NCBI GenBank assembly: GCA_040391535.1
Contig: JBEBXQ010000030.1
Span: 1-37,844, forward strand
Length of the DNA stretch: 37,844 bases
Direction of reading: 5' to 3'
Source: JBEBXQ01 sp040391535
Lineage (GTDB): Bacteria; Bacteroidota; Bacteroidia; Cytophagales; Spirosomataceae
The notes below the pieces were generated by a model. It was not told where the DNA came from, searched no databases, and saw only the letters and a program-made list of their open reading frames with translations. Positions 26,890 to 37,400 of the stretch are shown here, one piece after another (position 1 is the stretch's first letter; each line of letters starts with the position of its first letter). Both the position numbers and the translations under genes were made by a program.

Positions 26890-27894
26890 ATGGAAGTATA
26901 TGATGTAATCATTGTCGGTGGTGGTCCTTGCGGACTGGCAATGGGAATTGAAGCGCACAAAAACGGATTGAATCATATTATACTGGAAAAAGGAAACCTT
27001 ACGGAATCACTCAGGAATTATCCACGCTTCATGCGTTTCTTTTCTACTGCAGAGAACATTGAAATCGGCGGTATCCCCTTCCCGATCGGCGGGGTAAAAG
27101 CGACCCGGAATGAAGCCATGCAGTATTACCGGAAAGTGGCAGGTTATTTTCATCTGAATTTTAGTTTATTTACGACCGTTGAAAAAACAGAGAAACAACC
27201 TGACGGCACTTTTATCGTCTTCACCAGCAAAGGTACGTTCCGCTCGGCCAAGGTAGTGCTGGCTACCGGCTATTTTGAATTTCCGCGAATGCTCCGTATT
27301 CCGGGAGAAAACCTGCCTCATGTTTCGCATTATTACGACGAACCATACAAATATTCCTATACCAATGTTGTACTGGTCGGCGGATCCAATTCCTCTGTAG
27401 AAGCTGCATTGGAACTCTACCGGCACGATGCCCGCGTAACGATTATTCATAAAGGAGAGGACTTCCGGAAAACGGTTAAGTACTGGCTGGTGCCCGATGT
27501 TAAGAACAGAGTCAGGGAAGGAAAAATCAAAACCCGTTTCCAAAGCACAGTGAAGCAGATCGAAACGGATAAAATACTGATTACAAACACTGAAACCGGT
27601 GAAGACGAGTGGCTGCCAGCTGATTTTGTTTTCTTACTGACAGGCTATCTGCCTGACGAGCGTCTCCTGCGTAACTGTGGCATTACCCTTCATGAGGAGA
27701 CCAAAGTCCCGGTTTATGATCCTGTTACTTTTGAAACCGATGTAAACGGACTGTATCTATGCGGAACAGTACTGGCTGGAATGTTTACTGAAAAAGTTTT
27801 TATTGAAAACGGAAGAGAACATGCCGCAGCCATTGCCGATCATATTGCGGGCAAAGAAATCAGGATAGTAAAAGATTTGATTGATCGCCTATAA
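26890..27894 (+). CDS. ypdA: YpdA-family bacillithiol disulfide reductase
   Basis: The 334-residue flavoprotein matches YpdA, an NADPH-dependent FAD enzyme that reduces oxidised bacillithiol (BSSB). The FAD motif is 'VIIVGGGPCGLAMG', with Cys14 at the position of the redox-active Cys14 of S. aureus YpdA. The NADPH motif is 'NVVLVGGSNSSVEAALEL', and 'DVNGLYLCGTVLAGM' is the second FAD contact. There is no CxxC as in thioredoxin reductases. Start ATG 26890 places the FAD motif at the usual distance; an in-frame upstream TTG at 26824 lacks support. The presence suggests that the cell uses bacillithiol, as many Cytophagia do. No bacillithiol synthesis gene is nearby. Confidence 0.9.
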   Translation: MEVYDVIIVGGGPCGLAMGIEAHKNGLNHIILEKGNLTESLRNYPRFMRFFSTAENIEIGGIPFPIGGVKATRNEAMQYYRKVAGYFHLNFSLFTTVEKTEKQPDGTFIVFTSKGTFRSAKVVLATGYFEFPRMLRIPGENLPHVSHYYDEPYKYSYTNVVLVGGSNSSVEAALELYRHDARVTIIHKGEDFRKTVKYWLVPDVKNRVREGKIKTRFQSTVKQIETDKILITNTETGEDEWLPADFVFLLTGYLPDERLLRNCGITLHEETKVPVYDPVTFETDVNGLYLCGTVLAGMFTEKVFIENGREHAAAIADHIAGKEIRIVKDLIDRL

Positions 27895-28314
27895 TTTTTT
27901 CACATCTATTTTATTGAATATTTTCAAGATATACACATACTATATACGCAGAAGCATTCATTTACTTATAACTATTCATATACGCATATACAATAACACC
28001 TTCTCTGATGACAATTAACGATCTATTTTTTAGACAAAATTTGTTGTGTTATTTAGAATTTATTCTCATTATTGTAGCGTTATACTATTAAATATTTACC
28101 ACCCCATACGCTCTGTGAATTTTTTATGACACTAAAACCCTTAACAAAAATTTAGATTCCGGCTCTGTTTTGCATATACTGTGCAAGGCTTTTTTTTATT
28201 TCCTTTTCTACCGAAAAGAAAGTGGTTCAATATGCGCTTTCCGGCAAGAGGATGTCCTTCTATCCTGTGTAAATAATGATACTCAGGTGTGTTATATCTG
28301 TGCTTAACCCAAAC

Positions 28315-28322
28315 TACCTTTA
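28315..28322 (+). promoter_or_regulatory. Tentative promoter of the giant gene
   Basis: TACCTTTA is one base off TAnnTTTG, but no good upstream TTG is seen. It would give a leader of about 135 nt that includes the hairpin at 28373. Confidence 0.25.
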
Positions 28323-28372
28323 ATTAATAATTCAGTTTTTTGATGACCTGATTCCACATAACCCTTAAGAAC

Positions 28373-28396
28373 TTCTGTTGTTCTTCAACAACAGAA
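28373..28396 (+). other. Perfect hairpin in the leader of the giant gene
   Basis: TTCTGTTGTT (28373-28382) and AACAACAGAA (28387-28396) form a 10-bp stem with a CTTC tetraloop, 65 bp before the start codon. No T-run follows, so it is more likely a leader structure than a terminator. Confidence 0.5.
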
Positions 28397-28461
28397 AATC
28401 CTGTTTAATAATTATTTAACCAGACTTTTCCCAAAAAGTCTGCCTGACTCTCTGTGTCTGT

Positions 28462-31400
28462 ATGAAAAAAATAATCTCTACACTCTGGTGCGGACTCATG
28501 CTCTCCGCCCTGCTCATTATGAATGCTCTCGCTCAGGGCAATGTACTGACTGCCACTGATGGTGATGATCTGGTCACGAAAATGCAAGCTGCAGGCAGTG
28601 GTGACCGTATAATGCTGACAGGTACTTATTATGAATTATCATCACCATTAACCGTTAAAAATGGTGTTAAGATCATAGGCACCCAGGCAACCCATGGATC
28701 TGTTATTACAGTATTATCCGGCGGTCAGATTATTATGGATTCCAATTCAGAAATCTGGAACTGTAAAATCACCCGCGAAATACCTACCACCGGGTCTCCT
28801 TCTATTTCGCTTGCGACAACCACCGGCGGACAGAATATCCGGATTGAAAATTGCTTTTTTGAGAAAAACAGGACAGCCATATACATCAATCCCGGAGCTG
28901 TTAATCTTCAGATCAACAAGAATAAATTTGATGATAACCGCACCGGAATAGTCGTCCCGGGAGGTGCAGGAAATAATATCACCGGATTACAGATCACCGG
29001 TAATACTATTTCTGGTAACCGTACATTCGGAGTCATTTTTACATCCGCCCAACCAACAGCTGATTTCAGTATTGACGCTACTTTTACTGCCAATAATATT
29101 GTGGGCAACCTGGCATGCGGAATCGGTATCGACAACAACAACACAAATACCAGTATTAAACTCAGAAACAACTGGTTTGGCACTCCGAGCCCCGCAATAT
29201 TCACTCAGACACTCAATAATCCGGGTGCATTTCAGGTGCAGGACCACACTGAGGGTTATGAAAATAATGCGGCATTTACCTTTCACATCAATTACCAAAG
29301 TGGTCAACCCTATTATATAAGTGGAGCCCATACTGATAAAATCCAGAAAACCCCTGCTGCTTTACCCGATATCTTACACGCAACAGCTGCTTTACCTGAC
29401 CATACAGCTTCATTTGTACCTGTCGCAATAGGTTCAAGTGCTTATTATACCACCATACAGGATGCCATTAATAATGCTGATGCAGGTGACGTTATTCATG
29501 TACCGGATGGTATTTACGATGAAGATGTTAACGTCAATAAGGCAGTTACAGTTACCGGAGCCTCTCAGGAAAATACCATTATCCGCGGACTTTTTACCGG
29601 AGATGTCAATACCGTTCAGGTAGGAGCCGGTGCTACCTTGTCCAATTTAACCGTAACGCGTGACTATGGTACTACAGTTTACGAATGGACATCCGCTTCC
29701 AAGTCACAAGGGATTACGCTGACAGGAAACGGAGCAACGATTGATGGTGTAAAAGTCACCGGAAACCGAAACGGCATTTATGTGAATAACAGGCAAAATT
29801 TTACCATAACAAACAATCTGGTAACCAACAACCGGACCGGCTTTCAGATTGTCAATAACCTGAGCGGCGGTATCATCACTAATAACCATATCGCCGACAA
29901 CTTTACACATGGCCTGATGCTTAATTTTGTCAATGGCCCTGTGAATGCTGAAAACCTAAAAATCAGGTATAATAGTTTTTCAGACAACTGGTATTCTGAA
30001 ATATATTTCCACGGAAGTAATGCCGGTACATTTACCAATGCTGATTTTACCTGTAACAACTTCAATACCACAGCCATCAGCAAACTAGCTACAGCAGCCG
30101 GAGAACCTGATTATGATTACCAGTTGCCTCCGCATCTGGGCGGTGTTCGTCCGGCTGCTCCGGCCCATATTCTGAAGGGAACGAAAGTAAATGACCTTAA
30201 GCACGCTCCCTGGCTGAATAATTACGACGACGCCAACACTTCACTGGCAGGCTATCAGATACCTGCCGAGTACACCGTTGAGCCAGTCTCCGGGACACTG
30301 TCATCATCCAATAATAACTTCCGTATCCTCGCCAATGCGATCGGTTGTGCGGTGGATGGTGATAAAATTACCCTTAACGGAACATTTGATTATAATGAAC
30401 CCAATGCCCTGGATGAATGGGCCAAAGGTATTGACGGGGATGCAACAACCACCGGTGATAATTATGCCATCAGCATCAGCAAAGAACTGAAAGGAATTGA
30501 GCTGACGGCCAGCTCACTGGGCTCAGCCAAAATCATAGGCCCGGGAGACATCTCTTCGGCAAATCTGGAATCTTTTCTTTCGCTCAGGGGAACTGACAAT
30601 AGCGACTGGAAAATAAGCAACCTCGAAATAAGCGGGTTTGACGCCAGTATTGCTTTCCTGAACGCCGCTACATGGGCTCACAATACAGTGATATTTAATA
30701 ATACGATCTCGGTGCCTGCTGACAATACAGATGATATAAATCAGAATATCGGTCTGCACCTGACCAAAGGTACAAATCAGAAAATCCATCATAATACAAT
30801 TTACCTGGATGGTATGGGTGTTGGAGTGGATGCAGCTACCAAATCCACTTCTGTAGCATTGCAATCCTATTCATCAGGTGCTCAGCATACTGATGGACTG
30901 GAAATCCACGATAATGAAATCATTGTAACCGGTCAACCCGATCCAGCAGAACCTGCCTATATTATCGGAATCTGGGAGAATGCAGGAAGTACAAATGCAG
31001 CGGTGAGTATTTATAATAATAAATTCTCCAATGCAGACGCCGGCAATCTTCCTGAGAATAACCGTCAACTGGCTTTCAGGGTAACATCCCGCTCAGGAGC
31101 GGCTAAAGAGGTAGTTTATCATAACAACGAAATAACCGGCTTTAACCGCGCTATTGACTGGCTTGGGGATCCTTTCGGATCTTATGCCGCTGCAGCATAT
31201 AATACCGGTGCAGGCCCCGTCATTATCCGTCATAATAAAATAGATAATGTTCAGTTTGGTATTACACCCCGCAAAGCACCTGCTTCCACCAACCCTGGCG
31301 CACCGGCGATGATTAACAATAACAGCTTCACCAATATTATTGAAGGCGGGTATGCTGTAGGGTATTCTGACGGAGGAGAACTGGATGCGAGCTGTAACTA

Positions 31401-34400
31401 CTGGGACACAGCCATTGCTGCGGATGTTAAACAATATACCTCAGGAACCGGAAATATTCGTGTGATGAAGTTCCTGAATGATGGCGGTTCTGACGCTACT
31501 GTCGGGTTCTCTCCTACCGGTGACTGTGTTGCTCCTGTACGCAGAGTAACTCCGGAAGAGTTCTTTGCTTCTATTCAGGAAGGTATTGATGATGACGAAA
31601 CAGGAACCGGAAGTGAATTGCAGGTTGAGCCCGGCAATTACGCACACACCGCTACTGTACTTGTTAACAAATCTGTTAAAATCAGTGGTACAGGCGCAAC
31701 CCAACCAGCGCTTTCATTTAAATCCGGTGCTGCGATCACAAACAAAGCGCATTTCTACGTAACGGCCCCGGATGTAACGATTAGCAACTTTACTATTAAT
31801 GTGGCTGGTACGGGAGATGACATGATAGGGATTCTGGCCGGAAATGCAGGTACTTATAATAACCTGACTATATCTGACAATGTTATCGCCAATCTGAGCG
31901 CAACTGCTGACTGGAATTCTTACGGAATTCTGGCCGGATCTCTGGAGAGCAACGGAGTTGATAAGGTAACGATTACGGACAATACGATCGGAGCCTTCGG
32001 TAGGGGTATCAGACTTATGCGGGTAAATGGTGAGGTCACTGACAATACGATTGATGCAATTCATGCGCTGAGTACCTCTGTATACAGTGCGGGTGACAAC
32101 ATGAGTGTTTCCGGAAATCATTTTCATGGATCTGTAAACATGGTTGAAAGCAACGGGTCGGATAAGGAACTTACTGTCACCGGTAACTTCTTTGATGCTG
32201 CACAGGCCACGACGGATGCTCCGTTCTATCTGTTACAAATCCGGGAAAACAGCAATGTAACACCAACTACAATCAGCGGCAATCAATTCCACAATCATAC
32301 CAGATTCGGTGTCTTTGTCGCCCGTTCCGGAAATGTAACGCTTGATGAAAACGAATTTACACCAAGCGGATCAGCATATACCAATATCGCCTGGAACTCC
32401 AAGTCAGAAACCAGTTCGACCAACCCGGTTCCTCTGGCTGCGGAAAAATTCTATATAACCGGTAATACTTTCAACGGAAGCGGCGGGAAGGATCTTTCGT
32501 TTGCGAACCATAATGCCGGGGCAGTGCCACCATTGTCGGATATTCAGATTGGCTCGGATAGTAAACCTAATCATTTCGGGACACCAGCGTATTATATTTA
32601 TCTGGATAGTCAATCGGGCTCAACTGATAACGAAAGCGGACAGTTATGGACCAATAATAATCCGTTCAGTTCTGCCAAACCAACAACCATGGCGCCGTTT
32701 GCTGAGTTCGTTTATGTTGGCAACAATACATTCAACGGACCTTCAGTAGCAGCCTCATTACCTTTTTCAGCTATTGCTGACATTGAGAACCTGATCTGGG
32801 ACAAAGATGATGAATCAACATTAGGTCAGGTATATGTACAAATGCCGGTACGGAACACCAGAGATAACAACAGTCTGTATCTGACGATCCAGGAGGGTAT
32901 TAATGATGCGGCAGACAATGAAGAACTGGAGGTTCTCCCTTATACACTGGATCACAGTACTACTATCCAGGTTAACAAACCTTTAACGATCAAAGGGCAG
33001 GATAATGGATCTCTACGTCCTATCCTGACCGGTACAGGCGACGCCACCAACAAGTCACGGTTCTTTATTTCTGCATCCGATGTAACGATTGAGAATCTTG
33101 AAATACATGTAGCACAGACTGGCAATGATATTACAGGGATTAAAGCCAGCAATACCGACGGAGCCCTTACGCTTACCAATAATGTAATCACCGGGTTGTC
33201 GGCTGATGCATATCCTGTCTGGAACAGTTTCGGTATTGATATAGGTGATAGGGAAAGCGGACGCTTCACCAATATTAACATGACCGGTAATACCATCGGA
33301 ACTTTCGGCCGGGCTGCTCGCCTGACCCGTACCCATGGATTAGTAGACCAAAATACGCTGGAAGGTACTTATGCGCTCAATGCGGGTGCCTACAGTGTCG
33401 GCGGTGATCTGACTATTAATGACAACGATTTTACCGGATCTGTCAATATGGTAGAAAGCGCAAGTACAGGCGGTCAGCTTGCTATTACCAACAACGCTTT
33501 TGAGCCAATTCTGGAAGGTGAAAACAAAACATCATTCTATCTGTTGCAGATCAGAGAAAACAAAAATAATAAGCCGGCGGTTGTATCTGGTAACCATTTC
33601 AATAACCACAAGGCATTCGGTGTTTTTGTCGCCCGTTCAGGAAATGTAACGATTGATGGCAATACGTTTAACCCGGATGGCACAAACTTCACCAATATTG
33701 CCTGGAATTCCAAGTCTGAGTCATCTGCAACATTTGCACCTTTTGCTGCAGAAGGATTTACCGTTATCAACAATACACTAAACGGATCAGGTGGAACCGG
33801 TATCTCCTTTGCTAACCATAATGCCGGTGGCGTTGTCCCTCTATCGGACATTAAAATCGGGACTTCAGACAATCTGAATCATTTTGGCAATGACCTCGGA
33901 AAATACATCGTTCTGGATCACAATAGCGGACCGGACGCAAAATCCATATTCCCGTGGAATACCGATTATTTCAGCAGTACGTCGCAATCTACCATGGCAC
34001 CCTTTGCAGTGGACTTCTTTGTTCCCTATAATACCTTCGGGGAAACGGGGATTGGCAATGCCCTCAGCTATTCGCAGATTGCAACAGTTGAAAACAAAAT
34101 CACAGACAAAGATGACGATGCTACCCTTGGTCAGGTATTCATAAAAGCTCCGGTTAAAAATACAGACCTCGGAACATTCTACATGGCAATACAGCCTGCA
34201 ATAGACGCTGCTGGTGACAATAACCATATCGAAGTTGAGCCGATAACCTTTGATCATGCTACAACCATTCTGGTAAACAAGCCTCTTCATATACAGGGCC
34301 TTACCGATCCGGATGCCACTCGGCCTGTACTCACCGGTACCGGAGACGCAACCAACAAATCAAGGTTCTTTGTTACAGCACAGGATGTCACCATCGACAA

Positions 34401-37400
34401 CTTTGAAATTCAGGTAGCACAGACCGGAAACGATATTACAGGAATTAAAGCCAGCAACACCGGTGGAGCACTTACACTTACCAATAATGTAATCACCGGG
34501 TTGTCTGCTGATGCATATCCTGTCTGGAACAGTTTCGGTATTGATGTGGGCGATCAGGAAAGTCATAGCTTTACTGATATTACCATGACCGGTAATACCA
34601 TCGGAACTTTCGGCCGGGCAGCTCGCCTGACCCGTACCCAGGGAACAGTAACCGGCAATACCCTGACAGGCACCTATGCACTCAACGGAGGTGCGTACAG
34701 TGCCGGTGGTGATCTGACTGTTGAAGGCAACAATTTTGCCGGAGCCGTCAACATGGTGGCCAGCGGAAGCGCAGGTTCCGACAACCTGATTATTAATAAC
34801 AATGATTTTGTTCCAATTACGGAAGCTGCAGGAAGAGAATCATTCTATCTGCTGCAGATCAGGGACAATAACAACGATAAACCCGCGGTTGTATCTGGTA
34901 ACCGATTCAAGGACCACCAGCATTTCGGCTTGTTCCTGGGACGTTCCGGAAATGTAACAGTTGAAGAGAATACCTTTACCCCTAAAGCAAATGCAACCGG
35001 GTTTACCCATATTGCCTGGAACTCGAAAAATGAATCCGGTACCACCAACCCGGCAGCATACGCCGCAGAAAAAATTGTCATCACTGACAATACGTTCAAT
35101 GCATCCGGAACTACGGGAGGAAAAGCCATTTCATTTGCTAACCACAAATCAGGAGCGGGTATTATTCCTCTGAAAGATATCACAGTTGGAGAAACGGCCA
35201 AACCAAACAATTTTGCAGCCGGTATCCAGCACTATATCTATCTGGACAAGCAGACAGGAAGCTCCAACAGTGAAGCCGAAGCATTATGGACTTCACCGGC
35301 ATTTGGTTCTGCAATGGAAAGTACCATGGCACCCTTTGCAGAGAATATTTACGCGGGCTACAATCTGTTTGCCGGAAATACTTCCCAGGCATATCAGCTT
35401 CCAAAAGACGATATCCTTTCGGTTGAGCTGAATATTACTGATAAAGATGATGAACCATCCGTCGGACAGGTCTTTTTCCGTTCTGTCTGGAACGAGGATC
35501 AGGATCTGCACTACGCTACAATTCAGGAAGCGGTCAATGCGGCGGATGACGGGCATAAACTTATCGCTTACGGCTGGGAATACAATGAAGACGTGACGGT
35601 TAACAAATCGGTATCCATCACAGGTGATAACCTTGATGAAACCGACAAACGCCCTGTTGTGAAAAACAGCAGCGGTACCCAGCGGTTCCTGATCACCAGG
35701 GCTGATGTCACTATCGGGAACTTCCGGATTGAAGTTTCTGAAACAGGAACAGATATGACCGGAATCAAAGCCGGAACAGCCGGAACTTACAACAACCTGA
35801 CTGTAAAAGACAATCTGATTGTCAATACCGCTACAGGTGCATGGGGAAGTTACGGAATCTACACCGGAACCCTTTCGCCGTCAAATGCGCAGGATCATAT
35901 TACGCTGTCAGGCAATAACATTGAGAATTTCGGAAGAGCGGCAAGGCTGGAGAGAGTGAACGGAGAGATTACGGACAACACCTTTGAGGGTATTTATGCC
36001 CTTAACGTGGCAGCCTATGCGGTAGGGGGTGATCTGGACCTTGCAGACAATAAGTTCTATGGCTCAGTAAGCATGATCGGCAGTAATGCAAATACGAATA
36101 CCTTAAGCATTGCTGAAAATATCTTTGATGCGTCATTGACCGATACGGATCCGTTCTACCTGCTGCAAATCAGAGAAAACGGGAATCCTACGCCTGTAAA
36201 TATTTCCGGGAATGAATTCCTTAACCATACCCACTTTGGTGTATTTGTCGCCCGTTCAGGAAATGTTACCCTTGATGATAACGTATTTACGCCAAACGGT
36301 AATGCCTTCACTAACATTGCCTGGAACTCCAAGTCTGAAACGTCTTCTACAGGTGCACAACCTTTTGCTGCAGATGGCTTTACAGTTACTAACAATACAC
36401 TGAACGGAACCGGTGGCAAAGGAATTTCATTTGCTAACCACTTTGCAGGAGACGGGATAGTACCATTGACCAATATTAATCTTGGTACTACCGGCAACCC
36501 GAATACATTCGGTGCTGATCTGGCCAGCTATATTGTGCTGGACAATCAATCAGGTAGTGCAAAGGCTATTGCTTTATGGAACAGCGGCGCTTTTGCCAGT
36601 GCAGGTGAATCCACTATGGCTCCGTTTGCGGTGGATATTTTCGGAGGAAATAACCAGTTCGGTGATGGTGCTGCGGTCGCTTCTACACTCGGATTTACCG
36701 CCATTCAGGATATCGAAGGCAAAGTTACCGACAAGGATGATGAAGCAGTGCTCGGACAGGTATTCTTCAAAACTCCGGTGCATAACGTTACCCGAACCCA
36801 ATCTTACCAGTCCATTCAGGCGGCTGTTAACGAAGCAGTTTCCGGTGATATAATCCAGCTGGATGAATGGCAGTATATTGAGACGGTTACGATTGCAACT
36901 CCGGGTCTGACCATCGAAGGAAACGGAAACATTGCTGAAATTGTACTTCGGCCCTCTGTTGTCTGCTCGGGTATCACTACCGGCCCTGACGGTGTAACCA
37001 TCAATGCTGCCGGTATTACGCTTAAGGATTTTACCATTACGCAGTTCCGCAACGGTGTTGTAGCCAACGGCGCAGACATTACGTTAAATGGCATTGAAGC
37101 GCTTAACAACTGCTATAACGGTGTATCTGTTCGTGACGGGGCACATAACCTGACCATTTCCGGTTCCAAGCTGAATACAAACCGCTACGGTCTTCAGGCC
37201 GGGACTACGGTATCGGCTAATAACATGACGATCGAAAACTCTGAAATAAAGGGTAATGAGCGTATCGGGCTGATCGTCGAAAACGGAAACGGCAGTGGTA
37301 CCACTTTCAACAATGCAAGGCTGACCAATATCGATTTCAGTGATAACCAGGAAAAGGGTATTTATCTGGAAAAAGCGAATGATCTGATCATGGACGGTCT

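Larger units (their letters stand above)
27895..28461. other. AT-rich 567-bp upstream region of the giant beta-helix gene
   Basis: No coding frame or RNA gene is convincing here. The left half is very AT-rich. ATATACGCA occurs twice (27942-27950 and 27978-27986), 36 bp apart. The right half holds a tentative promoter and a hairpin, described separately. The length is large for this compact window, which suggests a regulated promoter or a long leader. Confidence 0.5.

Noticed and set aside
31573..36813. A repeat array that could suggest CRISPR or tandem mobile elements
   Set aside because: Units are about 1.3 kb, in frame and coding; there are no short palindromic repeats with unique spacers.
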